Part shown: in pieces, positions 10,983-19,399 of the stretch | How the letters are laid out: each line of letters begins with the position of its first letter | Numbering within the stretch: the stretch's first letter is position 1 | Assembly: GCA_019634925.1 (NCBI GenBank) | Contig: JAHCAL010000001.1 | Span: forward strand, 248,001 to 312,000 | DNA from: Pseudomonadales bacterium | GTDB taxonomy: Bacteria > Pseudomonadota > Gammaproteobacteria > Pseudomonadales > Azotimanducaceae | Length of the DNA stretch: 64,000 nt | Direction of reading: 5' to 3' | The notes under the pieces: generated by a model | The model's input: the letters and a program-made list of their open reading frames with translations, nothing else | What the model was told of the DNA's origin: nothing | The model's database searches: none | Translations under genes and position numbers: made by a program

Positions 10983-11690
10983 TCAGGTAACTTCCGGAGT
11001 GAACAGGTAGCCGGTGCCGTGGATCGTCGCGATGATCTTGGCGGTGGCCGCGCGTTCGCCGAGCTTCTTGCGCAGCTGGCCGACCAGGACGTCGATGTAG
11101 CGATCATCCGGGAACCATTCCCGGTTGCGGATCCGCGTCATCAGCTGGTCGCGGTTCATGGGTTCGCCCGCGCGCTCCATGAACGCGAGCAGAAGCTGGT
11201 ATTCGCCGGCCGAGAGCGTGGTCTTCTCGCCCTGCGGACAGGTCAGCTCGCGCTTGTTCAGGTCGAGCTGCCAGCCGGCGAAGTGGCGGATGTGGTTCTT
11301 CCGGCGCTGAGTCTGCTGGGCGTGTACGCGGCGCAGCAGGTTGCGTGCCCGGCTCAACAGTTCGCGGGGATCGAACGGCTTGGTTACGTAGTCGTCGGCG
11401 CCGCTCTCGAGGCCGAGGATCTTGTCGATCTGCTCCTGCTTGCTGGTGACGAGTATCACGCCGAGGTCGGAATGTGCGCGGATCTCCCGGGTCAGTGTCA
11501 GCCCGTCCTTGCCGGGCAGCTTGATGTCCAGCAGCACCAGGTTCACGCCGTGATTCTGGACCATCGGCAGCACGTCGTCGCCCGAACCGGTCGAGCTTAC
11601 CCGGAAGCCTTCCTCCTGGAAGTAGGAAACCAGCTGTTCGCGGGTGATGGGCTCGTCTTCGACGACGAGAATGTGATCGGGTTCGGCCAT
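10983..11690 (-). CDS. OmpR-family response regulator (receiver plus winged helix)
   Basis: A 235-residue DNA-binding response regulator. The receiver domain has the acidic pair (EDE, 11-13), phospho-acceptor Asp55 in LLDIKLPG and the conserved lysine in YVTKPFDP. The C-terminal winged helix includes the recognition region RYIDVLVGQLRKKLG and ends with IHGTGYLF. The ATG at 11690 is preceded by AGGGAA and starts immediately before the first beta strand; the frame stays open further upstream, but that part has no family resemblance. It is followed after 65 bp by the giant hybrid kinase on the same strand, whose HPt domain would be the natural phosphodonor. The sequence is ArcA/TorR-like, but the target genes are unknown. 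Confidence 0.93.
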   Translation of the reverse strand: MAEPDHILVVEDEPITREQLVSYFQEEGFRVSSTGSGDDVLPMVQNHGVNLVLLDIKLPGKDGLTLTREIRAHSDLGVILVTSKQEQIDKILGLESGADDYVTKPFDPRELLSRARNLLRRVHAQQTQRRKNHIRHFAGWQLDLNKRELTCPQGEKTTLSAGEYQLLLAFMERAGEPMNRDQLMTRIRNREWFPDDRYIDVLVGQLRKKLGERAATAKIIATIHGTGYLFTPEVT

Positions 11691-11810
11691 GGTTCCCTGT
11701 CCTGGTGGAAGGCCCGTTCGATGGACCGTCGGCGGGGCGCTCCGGCCCCTGCGCTCGGTGACTGTCCTTGGGTGGTTCAGTCGTCTGGTCGTTGTATCGT
11801 TCCGGGGTGA

Positions 11811-11839
11811 AGTAAGGCACCGTGTTAAGCTAATTTCAA
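11811..11839 (-). promoter_or_regulatory. Possible promoter of the response regulator-hybrid kinase operon
   Basis: Read on the minus strand, TTGAAA (11839-11834) is followed after 17 bases by CTTACT (11816-11811), in an AT-rich island of otherwise GC-rich DNA between divergent genes. The -35 is good and the -10 poor (three of six matches). It would leave a 5' leader of about 115 nt. Confidence 0.25.
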
Positions 11840-11885
11840 GTTGTGCGCCCTCGGGTGCGCGCTGGATCACGAAGTCATCGAGTGA

Positions 11886-12104
11886 ATGGTCAAGATTCCG
11901 CCGGAATACCTGAGCGAAGCCGCGCTGCGCGGGGTCATAGAGGCCTTCGTGCTCCGCGAGGGCACGGACTACGGGCCGGCGGAACATGATCTCGACGAGA
12001 AGTGCCGTGCCGTCGAACGCCAGCTGCGCGGCGGGGTCGCGGAAATCTGTTTCGATCCCGTGTCGGGCACCACGGACATCCGCACGGTGACCGGGCGATC
12101 ATGA
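11886..12104 (+). CDS. yheU: YheU family protein (UPF0270)
   Basis: A 72-residue protein of a small, uncharacterised gammaproteobacterial family. It carries the family hallmarks: an N-terminal IPPEYLS segment, the invariant AFVLREGTDYG block (residues 20-30) and a following helix with acidic and basic residues (DLDEKCRAVERQL). Length equals the family norm. It is divergent from the response regulator-hybrid kinase operon. No molecular function has been established for the family; no membrane segment or signal peptide is visible, so it is probably cytoplasmic. Confidence 0.9.
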   Translation: MVKIPPEYLSEAALRGVIEAFVLREGTDYGPAEHDLDEKCRAVERQLRGGVAEICFDPVSGTTDIRTVTGRS

Positions 12105-12219
12105 GCGTCGCGGTGCGTAGCTTCGCGGTACGGTACATGGCTCCGCGGTACATGGTATTGCACGGTTGACGGACCCAGGTATGCAGGGCGGGACGATAAC
12201 GAGGCAAATCGGAGGAAGG

Positions 12220-13041
12220 ATGCCCGGAGGCTCGATTCGGTCGCGCATCATGCTCGGCCTCCTGATCGCCGCGGCTGCCGCTGGCGCGATCGCGCTCGAT
12301 GCGGCGCCGGTAGACGGCGAAGCCCCGATCGAGGCCGCACCGCGGCTGGAGCAGGCTCCCGCTGCACTGGGCGAAGCGCCTGCGGCTGAAGAAGCGCCTG
12401 CGGCTGAAGAAGCGCCTGCGGCTGAAGAAGCGCCTGCGGCTGAAGAAGCGCCTGCGGCTGAAGAAGCGCCTGCGGCTGAAGAAGCGCCTGCGGCTGAAGA
12501 AGCACGCGCGGCCGCAGAAGCACCCGCGGCCGCAGAAGCACCCGCGGCCGCAGAAGCACCCGCGGCCGCAGAAGCGCCCGCGGGCGCGCCGGCCGCCGAA
12601 GCCGTTCCGGCAACGGCGGACCCAGGGCCGCGGATCGGGCTCGAGACCTCCGTGCTCAAGGTCATGGTCGACACTGCCGGGGGCACCGAACTGGGTCCGG
12701 TCGCGCACCTCGGTGCAGGGGACGAACTGCGTTACACGATCCGGTTCCGGAACGAGAGCGCCACGCCACTCGAGCCCGGCCAGGTGCGGATTCAGACCCC
12801 GCTGCCGGCCGGGACCCGGTATGTCCCCGGCAGCGCCGCGGGCGCGGCCAGTCGCGTGGAGTACTCGCGCGACGGCCGGACGTTCGACCCGGAGGTCGCT
12901 GCCGCGGACACGGCCGCCCTGGATACGAGCGCGGCGCCGGTGCTGTCCGCCGAGCCCGGGCTGCTGATCCGCTGGACGTTCGACGCGCCGCTGCCGCCCG
13001 GCGCCAGCGGCGATGTCCACTTCCACGTGGTGCTCGAATGA
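12220..13041 (+). CDS. Exported DUF11-type protein with an Ala/Pro/Glu hexapeptide repeat
   Basis: A protein of 273 residues. A basic N-terminus and hydrophobic segment (IMLGLLIAAAAAGAIAL) form a signal peptide or anchor. Residues 53-118 are a low-complexity repeat of APAAEE and then APAAAE hexapeptides. The C-terminal half resembles a DUF11 beta-sandwich: VLKVMVDT, LRYTIRFRNES, PLPAGTRYVPGS. Such domains occur in surface and cell-wall-associated proteins. The ATG at 12220 was chosen because GGAGG lies 4 nt upstream; a TTG 18 codons earlier is also in frame. The repeat probably acts as an extended spacer between membrane and domain. It is followed after 50 bp by the TonB-dependent receptor, but no functional link is known. 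Confidence 0.75.
   Translation: MPGGSIRSRIMLGLLIAAAAAGAIALDAAPVDGEAPIEAAPRLEQAPAALGEAPAAEEAPAAEEAPAAEEAPAAEEAPAAEEAPAAEEAPAAEEARAAAEAPAAAEAPAAAEAPAAAEAPAGAPAAEAVPATADPGPRIGLETSVLKVMVDTAGGTELGPVAHLGAGDELRYTIRFRNESATPLEPGQVRIQTPLPAGTRYVPGSAAGAASRVEYSRDGRTFDPEVAAADTAALDTSAAPVLSAEPGLLIRWTFDAPLPPGASGDVHFHVVLE
12376..12573 (+). repeat. Coding 18-bp minisatellite in two homogenised blocks
   Basis: Seven identical copies of GCGCCTGCGGCTGAAGAA (12376-12501, encoding APAAEE) are followed by four copies of a second 18-bp unit, GCACCCGCGGCCGCAGAA with one variant (12502-12573, encoding APAAAE or ARAAAE). Each block is internally uniform but differs from the other mainly at synonymous positions, which indicates two separate expansions. 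Copy number should be prone to slippage; all changes would remain in frame. Confidence 0.95.
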
Positions 13042-13090
13042 GCGGAGGTTGCGTCCAGGCGGCCCGATTGGCTAAGGTGCCGGGCCGCTC

Positions 13091-15214
13091 GTGCCGCTGC
13101 CGACGAGAGCCCCCCAGGTGAGCCGCCAAGTGCCCCGTCAAGCGTTCAACGCCAGCGCCCTGATCGCCATCCTCGCCATCGCCGGCGCGGGCCCGCCCGT
13201 GGCCGCAGCCGGGTCGGGGCAGTCACCGGCTGCGCCGGGGGCAGGTGCGATCGAGGAGATCGTGGTCAGCGCCGAAGCGTCACTCGCCGCCCGCCTCGGC
13301 AGCGTGGGCAGCGTGAGCGCGCTCGAGGCCCGCGAGATCGCGGCCATCGGCGCCACCCACATCAACGAGACGCTGAACCGCGTGCCTGGCGTCTGGGTGG
13401 CCCGCGGTTCCGGACAGGAGCACCTGACGGCGATTCGCTCGCCGGTCTATGCCGGCCTCGGAGCCTGCGGCCAGTTCCTCTACCTGGAAGACGGCATCCC
13501 GATCCGCCCGGCGGGATTCTGCAACATCAACAACCTGTTCGAGGTGAACTCGGAACAGGCCGGCGGCATCGAAGTGTGGCGCGGACCGGCCAGCGCGGTG
13601 CTCGGCGGCAACGCGCTGCGCGGCGCGTTGAACTTCCTCACGCCGGCGCCGGCGGGGCGGCGGCTCAGCCTCGAAGGCGGCCCGTACGACTTCTATCGAC
13701 TGGCCGCCGAACTCTCGTTCGAGCAGGGCGGGCACAGTCTGGGGGTCGCCGCAAACGGCATGTCCACCAACGGCTGGCGCGATCACACCGGCTACGATCA
13801 GCAGAAGCTGTCGCTGGTGCACGGTGCCGACCTCGGCCGCTGGCAGGTGCGCAACACCTTGCACCTGACCCAACTCAACCAGGACACCGGCGCGTTCGTA
13901 TCCGGCTTCCAGGCGTACAAGGACAGCAGCCTGCGGCGCAGCAACCCGAGCCCGGACTCCTACCGCGATGCATGGTCGCTGCGCGCCGCCAGCCACTGGA
14001 CCAGCGCGGGCTGGACGGTCGCGCCGTACGCGCGGCGGTCGTGGATGGAGTTCCTGCAGCATTTCATACCCGGCCAGCCGGTGGAGGAAAACGAACAGAC
14101 GAGCGCGGGACTCATGGTCGGCCGGCATTGGGAGGGCGCCCGTCATACCGTGGATCTGGGTGCGCAGGTGGAGTGGATGCAGGCCAGTCTGCTCGAGTTC
14201 CAGGCCGAGCCGCTCACCACGTCGACGGCGTTCAACAACGCGATCCGCCCGCAGGGCGTGCATTACGACTTCGATGTCGACAGCGCGCTGTACGCCGTGC
14301 ACTACGACGTCGGCTTCGCGCTTGCCGACCGCATCCGCCTCGTCCACAGCCTGCGTGTCGAGCGTCTGCGGTTCGACTACGACAATCGCGGCCTCGACGG
14401 CAACACGCGCGACGACGGAACGCAGTGCGGCTTCGGCGGCTGCCTGTACAACCGCGTGGCGGACCGGAGCGATACGTTCGACGACGTGGCCGGGCGGCTC
14501 GGTATCGAGTGGACATCGGCAGGCGGACACACGCTCTACGGCGTGCTCGCGACCGGTTTCCGCGCGCCGCAGGCGAACGAGCTGTACCGCCTGCAGCGTG
14601 GCCAGGACGTCGCTGATCTCGACAGCGAGCGCATCGACTCGGCGGAACTCGGTTATCGGGCGCCGTGGGGATCCGTGGCCGCGTTCGCCGACCGGACGCG
14701 CAACTTCATCTTCCGCGATGCCGCGGGTCTCAACGTCAGTGACGGTCGTACCCGTTCCCAGGGAGTCGAGCTCGCACTCGCCCACGACCGCGCGCAGCAC
14801 GGTTTCGAACTCTCGGCCACCTATGCGGTGCACCGCTACGATTTCACCGGCGGCGCGACCGGCGGCGAGTTCATCCGCAAGGGCAACATGATCGACACGG
14901 CGCCGCGCTGGCTCGGCAATGCATTGTGGCGCTGGTCGCCAGCGGAGGGTCTCGCGAGCGAGCTCGAGCTGCACGTGCAGGGCAAGCACTACATCAACGC
15001 GGACAACACCGCGAAGTACGGCGGACATTACGTCGTCAACTGGCGGGGGCGCTATACGCTCTCCGAGCGCGCGACGGTGTTCGCGCGGGTGGTCAACGTA
15101 CTCGATCGGCGCTATGCCGACCGGGCCGACTTCACCACGTTCGACCCGGGCCTGTATCGCTACTTTCCGGCGATGCCGCGCCAGCTCTATCTCGGCGTGA
15201 CGCTGACGCTATGA
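13091..15214 (+). CDS. TonB-dependent outer-membrane receptor
   Basis: A 707-residue outer-membrane receptor that would import a scarce ligand using TonB energy. It has a signal peptide (hydrophobic ALIAILAIAGAG, Ala-rich cleavage region), a TonB-box-like IEEIVVSAE, a plug domain (about 65-190, with VPGVWVARGSG and IEVWRGPASAVLGGNALRG) and a 22-strand-type barrel ending in LYLGVTLTL. Cysteines are unusually placed: C126 and C144 in the plug and C446 and C451 (CGFGGC) in an extracellular-loop region. The ligand cannot be read from the sequence. The GTG at 13091 and a GTG at 13118 are both possible starts; neither has a strong ribosome-binding site. It stands alone, with no siderophore or uptake genes adjacent. 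Confidence 0.88.
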   Translation: MPLPTRAPQVSRQVPRQAFNASALIAILAIAGAGPPVAAAGSGQSPAAPGAGAIEEIVVSAEASLAARLGSVGSVSALEAREIAAIGATHINETLNRVPGVWVARGSGQEHLTAIRSPVYAGLGACGQFLYLEDGIPIRPAGFCNINNLFEVNSEQAGGIEVWRGPASAVLGGNALRGALNFLTPAPAGRRLSLEGGPYDFYRLAAELSFEQGGHSLGVAANGMSTNGWRDHTGYDQQKLSLVHGADLGRWQVRNTLHLTQLNQDTGAFVSGFQAYKDSSLRRSNPSPDSYRDAWSLRAASHWTSAGWTVAPYARRSWMEFLQHFIPGQPVEENEQTSAGLMVGRHWEGARHTVDLGAQVEWMQASLLEFQAEPLTTSTAFNNAIRPQGVHYDFDVDSALYAVHYDVGFALADRIRLVHSLRVERLRFDYDNRGLDGNTRDDGTQCGFGGCLYNRVADRSDTFDDVAGRLGIEWTSAGGHTLYGVLATGFRAPQANELYRLQRGQDVADLDSERIDSAELGYRAPWGSVAAFADRTRNFIFRDAAGLNVSDGRTRSQGVELALAHDRAQHGFELSATYAVHRYDFTGGATGGEFIRKGNMIDTAPRWLGNALWRWSPAEGLASELELHVQGKHYINADNTAKYGGHYVVNWRGRYTLSERATVFARVVNVLDRRYADRADFTTFDPGLYRYFPAMPRQLYLGVTLTL

Positions 15215-15261
15215 CACGACGGTCCGACAGGTCCGGCTGAATCCGTACTGATTTCCAGAAT

Positions 15262-16641
15262 ATGGCGCAGAAACACAAGTACGACGTCGAGGTCGGCCCG
15301 CGCGGCACGCTCGAGCTGCTTTCGCAGCGCGAGGTCGCGGCGCTCACGAGCTCGGCGCACGAGCACCAGCTGCTAGATCTGTTCCGCCGCTGCGCGCTCG
15401 CCGTGCTCAACACCGGCAGTGAATCCGACGATGCGCTCGCGATCTTCGCCGCGCATGCGGACTTCTCCATCGAGATCGCCAAACGCACGCGCGGCGTCAA
15501 GCTCATCATCCGCAATGCACCGGCCAGCGCCTTCGTCGAGGGCCGCATGATCGAAGGCATCCGGCAGCATCTGTTCGCCGTACTGCGCGACCTGGTCTAC
15601 ATCGGGACCGACGTCGCCAATCGCGAACGCTTCGACCTCGCCTCGTCGGACGGCATCACCGACGCGGTGTTCCACATCCTGAAGCATGCGCGCGTGCTGA
15701 ACCCGGACCTGGTGCCGAACCTGGTGGTCTGCTGGGGCGGTCACTCGATATCGCGTACCGAGTACGACTATACGAAGGAGGTCGGCTACCAGCTCGGTCT
15801 ACGTGGCCTCGACATCTGTACGGGATGCGGGCCCGGCGCCATGAAGGGCCCGATGAAGGGGGCGGCGGTCGGGCACGCCAAGCAGCGCGTGCGCGACCCG
15901 CGCTATCTCGGCCTCTCGGAACCCGGCATCATCGCCGCCGAACCGCCGAATCCCATGGTGAGCCACCTGGTGGTCCTGCCGGACATCGAAAAACGCCTGG
16001 AGGCATTCCTGCGCATGGCGCACGGTATCGTGGTCTTCCCGGGTGGGGTCGGCACCGCCGAGGAAATCCTCTACCTCCTGGGCGTGCTGCTCGATCCGCG
16101 CAACGAGGCGCAGCAGCTGCCGATCATCTTCACCGGCCCCGAAGAGAGTGCGGGTTATTTCCGCGAGCTCGACGCGTTCCTGTGCCTCGCCCTCGGTGAG
16201 CAGATCCGCGAGCGCTATCACATCGTGGTCGGTGACGCGGCCGCCGTCGGCCGGCGCATGGGCGACGGCATCCGCAAGGTGCGCCGGCAGCGGCGCACGC
16301 TCGGTGACGCCTACTACTTCAACTGGCTTTTGGAAGTTCCGCTCGATCACCAGCGCCCGTTCCAGGTGAACCACGAGTCGGTCGCAGCGCTGCGCCTGTC
16401 ACGCGACCTGCCGCCGCACGAGCTCGCGGTGGCGCTGCGCCGGGCCTTCTCCGCGATCGTCACCGGCAACGTGAAGGACCACGGGATCCGGCTCATCCAG
16501 GCGCACGGACCGTTCGAGCTGCACAGCGACGCACGGCTCCTCGAAGGGCTCGAGCGGCTGCTCCGGCAGTTCGTGCTGCAGGGCCGCATGAAGCTCGCGA
16601 GCGTGGCCTACGAGCCCTGCTACCGGGTGGTGCCGATCTGA
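15262..16641 (+). CDS. ppnN: Nucleotide 5'-monophosphate nucleosidase PpnN (YgdH family)
   Basis: A 459-residue enzyme of the LOG-like family that hydrolyses purine and pyrimidine 5'-monophosphates to base and ribose 5-phosphate; the Escherichia coli enzyme is controlled by (p)ppGpp. The catalytic PGGVGTAEE motif is at 260-268, with [16 protein letters not shown] and the flanking N- and C-terminal domains typical of long PpnN proteins, distinct from short LOG proteins. Length matches the family (about 450). It starts at an ATG 47 bp after the receptor. Its stop overlaps the ccmA start in TGATG, so it is probably co-transcribed and translationally coupled with the cytochrome c maturation operon, an unusual pairing. 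Confidence 0.93.
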   Translation: MAQKHKYDVEVGPRGTLELLSQREVAALTSSAHEHQLLDLFRRCALAVLNTGSESDDALAIFAAHADFSIEIAKRTRGVKLIIRNAPASAFVEGRMIEGIRQHLFAVLRDLVYIGTDVANRERFDLASSDGITDAVFHILKHARVLNPDLVPNLVVCWGGHSISRTEYDYTKEVGYQLGLRGLDICTGCGPGAMKGPMKGAAVGHAKQRVRDPRYLGLSEPGIIAAEPPNPMVSHLVVLPDIEKRLEAFLRMAHGIVVFPGGVGTAEEILYLLGVLLDPRNEAQQLPIIFTGPEESAGYFRELDAFLCLALGEQIRERYHIVVGDAAAVGRRMGDGIRKVRRQRRTLGDAYYFNWLLEVPLDHQRPFQVNHESVAALRLSRDLPPHELAVALRRAFSAIVTGNVKDHGIRLIQAHGPFELHSDARLLEGLERLLRQFVLQGRMKLASVAYEPCYRVVPI

Positions 16642-17273
16642 TGGCCGGGGCCGGCCAGGGGTCGCCGGTCGCGCCCCTGCTGCGGCTCGACGGACTCGGC
16701 TGCCAGCGCGACGAGCGCTGGCTGTTCCGCGATCTGACGCTCGACCTGAATCCGGGTGAGCTGCTCCAGCTCGAGGGTCCGAACGGCAGCGGCAAGTCCA
16801 CGCTGCTGCGCGTGCTGCTCGGCCTGTACCCGGATTTCACGGGAACCCTGTCCGTTGCCGAATGTCTCTACCTCGGTCATCGGCCCGGGGTGAGCGCGGT
16901 GCTAACGGCTGCCGAGAACCTGCGCTGGTACGCGGCGCTGCAGGGTGTGCCGGCCGACGTCGCGGGCGCGCTCGAGCGGGTCGGCATGGCGGGCTACGAG
17001 AACGTGGTCTGCCAGCATATGTCGGCCGGCCAGCAGCGGCGCATCGCGCTGGCGCGGCTGGCGCTCGGCGGTGCGCCGTTGTGGCTCCTGGACGAGCCGC
17101 TCACCGCGCTCGACACCGCAGGTCAGGACCTGGTGCGTGCACTGGTCGCGGAACACCTCGCGGCAGGCGGCGCCGTGGTGTGCGCGACGCATCAGCCGCT
17201 CGGCATCGCCACCGCGCGGCGCATGGTGCTCGGTGCCGGGGCGCGGGCGGTCCCCGCGGGAGCGGAACCGTGA
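16641..17273 (+). CDS. ccmA: Cytochrome c biogenesis ATP-binding export protein CcmA
   Basis: The 210-residue ATPase of the CcmABCD complex, which releases holo-CcmE after haem loading. Walker A (GPNGSGKST) is near residues 50-58, the signature is MSAGQQRR and Walker B is LWLLDEPLTALD. It is first in the ccm cluster, starting in a 1-bp overlap with ppnN and overlapping ccmB by 4 bp (GTGA). Confidence 0.95.
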   Translation: MAGAGQGSPVAPLLRLDGLGCQRDERWLFRDLTLDLNPGELLQLEGPNGSGKSTLLRVLLGLYPDFTGTLSVAECLYLGHRPGVSAVLTAAENLRWYAALQGVPADVAGALERVGMAGYENVVCQHMSAGQQRRIALARLALGGAPLWLLDEPLTALDTAGQDLVRALVAEHLAAGGAVVCATHQPLGIATARRMVLGAGARAVPAGAEP

Positions 17274-17986
17274 GCCGGCCGCCACTGCCGCCACCGTCGC
17301 AAACGGGGCCGGTCGGTGTGGCGGGGCTCTTCGCGGCGCAGCTCGGCCGCGAGTGGGTCGCGAGCCTGCGCACCCTGGCGGAGACGCTGAATCCGCTGGT
17401 GTTCCTGTTCCTCGCGGTGACCCTGTTCGCGCTCGGCGTCGGCGGCGATGCGGAGGCACTGGCGAACCAGGCCGGCGCCATCCTGTGGGTGCTCGTGCTG
17501 CTCGCGACGCTCTTGACGCTGGAAGCGCTGTTCCGGCGGGACTATGACGACGGCACGCTGGAGCAGCTGGTCCTGCTCGGCAAACCGGCGTTCGTGCCGA
17601 TCCTGGCGAAGCTCGCGGTGCAATGGGCGCTGTCCGGGCTCGCGATGACGGTGCTGGCGCCGGCGGTGGGCATGCTGCTGTTCCTGCCGGCGGAGGTGCT
17701 CGGCCTGACCATGCTGACGCTGCTCGCCGGCAGCCCGGCGCTGACCCTGCTCGGCGCGGTCGCGGCGGCGCTGACGGTGGGACTGCGGCGCGGCGGCGTG
17801 CTGCTCGCGCTGCTCGCGCTGCCGCTGTTCGTGCCGACGCTGATCTTCGGCGCCGGTGCGATCAGTCTGGCCATGGCGGGTGTGGACGTGACCGGCCAGT
17901 TATACTGGCTGCTCGCGATCAGCGTGCTGGCCCTGACGGTGGCGCCGTTCGCGGTGATCGCGGCGCTCAGGATCAGTCTGGAGTAG
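17270..17986 (+). CDS. ccmB: Haem exporter permease CcmB
   Basis: A 238-residue inner-membrane protein with six predicted helices, the membrane partner of CcmA. After a Pro-rich N-terminus it shows the CcmB pattern [38 protein letters not shown] and a Gly/Leu-rich C-terminal helix set. The GTG start at 17270 overlaps the ccmA stop by 4 bp; the frame is open further upstream inside ccmA, but that part is a shadow. Confidence 0.93.
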   Translation: MSRPPLPPPSQTGPVGVAGLFAAQLGREWVASLRTLAETLNPLVFLFLAVTLFALGVGGDAEALANQAGAILWVLVLLATLLTLEALFRRDYDDGTLEQLVLLGKPAFVPILAKLAVQWALSGLAMTVLAPAVGMLLFLPAEVLGLTMLTLLAGSPALTLLGAVAAALTVGLRRGGVLLALLALPLFVPTLIFGAGAISLAMAGVDVTGQLYWLLAISVLALTVAPFAVIAALRISLE

Positions 17987-17988
17987 AC

Positions 17989-18738
17989 GTGACGCTCAAG
18001 GAACTATGGCATCGGCTGGGCTCCCCGCGCTGGTTCTACCAGATCAGCGGGCGCCTGCGGCTCGTGCTCGGCCTCACCGCGCTGGTGCTGCTCGTCACCG
18101 GCACCGTCTGGGGCATCGCGTTCGCGCCGCCCGACTACCAGCAGGGCAACAGCTTCCGGATCATCTACGTGCACGTGCCGAGCGCGCTGGTCGCGCAGAG
18201 CGCCTACCTGCTCATGGGCGCTGCGGGCGTGGTGCTGCTGGTCTGGCGCATGAAGCTCGCCGACATGGTGCTCGCGGCCACTGTGCCGTTCGGCATGTCC
18301 ATGACCGCGCTCGCCCTGTTCACGGGTGCCGCGTGGGGCAAGCCGACCTGGGGCGCCTGGTGGGTCTGGGATGCGCGCACTACCTCGATGCTGGTGCTGC
18401 TGTTCCTCTATATGGCGCTCTACGCGCTGCGCCAGGCGATCCCGCGTCCGGAAACCGCCGGCCGTGCCTGCGCGGTGCTGGCGGTCGTGGGCGTGATCAA
18501 CATCCCGATCATCAAGTATTCGGTCGACTGGTGGCTCACCCTGCACCAGCCGGCGACGTTCCGGCTGACGGCGGCGCCGGCCATGCCGCCCGAGATGTGG
18601 CTGCCGCTGCTGGTCAATGCCCTCGGCGTGTACTGTTTCTTCGGCGCCAATCTGGTCGGGCGCCTGCGTCTCGAGATCCTCGAGCGCGAGCGCGGGACCG
18701 CATGGGTGCGCGAACGGCTTGCCGGAGGACAGTTGTGA
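17989..18738 (+). CDS. ccmC: Haem-handling membrane protein CcmC
   Basis: A 249-residue integral membrane protein that presents haem to CcmE. The tryptophan-rich WWD motif is present ([15 protein letters not shown]), flanked by the periplasmic haem-ligand histidine contexts (IYVHVPSA and LHQPATF). Six hydrophobic segments fit the family. The GTG at 17989 is two bases after the ccmB stop. The gene ends in a TGATG overlap with ccmD. Confidence 0.95.
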   Translation: MTLKELWHRLGSPRWFYQISGRLRLVLGLTALVLLVTGTVWGIAFAPPDYQQGNSFRIIYVHVPSALVAQSAYLLMGAAGVVLLVWRMKLADMVLAATVPFGMSMTALALFTGAAWGKPTWGAWWVWDARTTSMLVLLFLYMALYALRQAIPRPETAGRACAVLAVVGVINIPIIKYSVDWWLTLHQPATFRLTAAPAMPPEMWLPLLVNALGVYCFFGANLVGRLRLEILERERGTAWVRERLAGGQL

Positions 18739-18968
18739 TGCCGGCCGATTTCGCGCGATCCCTCGCCGATTTCGTGGCCATGGGCGGCCACGGCCTCTAC
18801 GTCTGGCTGAGCTACGCCGCAGCCCTCGGCGTCGTGCTCTACAACGTGCTGTCGGTACGGTTGCGCGAGCGCCGTTATCTGCGCGAGCACCTCGACCGCG
18901 AGCGCCGGCATGCCGGGGCCGGCGTCCGCGACGCAGTACATCCGGCCCGAGGAGTACCCGAACCATGA
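18738..18968 (+). CDS. ccmD: Haem exporter protein CcmD
   Basis: A small membrane protein of 76 residues that stabilises the CcmABC-CcmE interaction. It has the family pattern: [19 protein letters not shown] with a single membrane helix, followed by a basic cytoplasmic tail ([17 protein letters not shown]). It begins in TGATG with ccmC and ends in ATGA with ccmE. The tail is slightly longer than in many homologues. Confidence 0.92.
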   Translation: MPADFARSLADFVAMGGHGLYVWLSYAAALGVVLYNVLSVRLRERRYLREHLDRERRHAGAGVRDAVHPARGVPEP

Positions 18969-19399
18969 ACCCCGTTCGTCGCAACCGCCTCATCGCGGTG
19001 GTGTTCCTGGCCGTCGGCGCGGCCGTCACGGTCGGTCTGGTGCTGGTGGCGCTGAACGAGAACATCAACCTGTTCTATCCGCCCGACCAGATCGTGAGCG
19101 GCGCGGCACCGGTCGATACGCGGATCAGGGCCGGGGGCATGGTCGAAGATGGCAGCGTGCGGCGGATCGGCGAAGGACTCACCGTGGAATTCGTGCTGAC
19201 CGATCACGCCGGCTCCGCGTTTCCGGTGCAGTACACGGGGATTCTCCCGGACCTGTTCCGTGAAGGGCAGGGCATCCTGGTGCTGGGCCAGCTGGGCGGC
19301 GACGGCACGTTCGTCGCCCAGGAAGTCCTCGCCAAGCACGACGAGAACTACATGCCGCCGGAACTCGCCGAACTGAAGGGCGCAGGAGCAGGCCGATGA
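18965..19399 (+). CDS. ccmE: Cytochrome c-type biogenesis haem chaperone CcmE
   Basis: A 144-residue periplasmic haem chaperone anchored by an N-terminal helix (about 9-30). The covalent haem-binding histidine is His125 in KHDENYMP, with Tyr129 as the usual axial ligand. The OB-fold core contains [12 protein letters not shown] and the conserved [14 protein letters not shown]. It overlaps ccmD and ccmF by 4 bp each. Confidence 0.96.
   Translation: MNPVRRNRLIAVVFLAVGAAVTVGLVLVALNENINLFYPPDQIVSGAAPVDTRIRAGGMVEDGSVRRIGEGLTVEFVLTDHAGSAFPVQYTGILPDLFREGQGILVLGQLGGDGTFVAQEVLAKHDENYMPPELAELKGAGAGR

Noticed and set aside
12376..12573. Possible CRISPR array
   Set aside because: The units are contiguous 18-bp coding repeats without unique spacers and with no cas genes nearby.
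12099..12686. Ala/Ser-rich minus-strand frame through the repeat
   Set aside because: The 18-bp repeat is open in several frames. Only the plus frame has a signal peptide, a strong ribosome-binding site and a DUF11-like domain.
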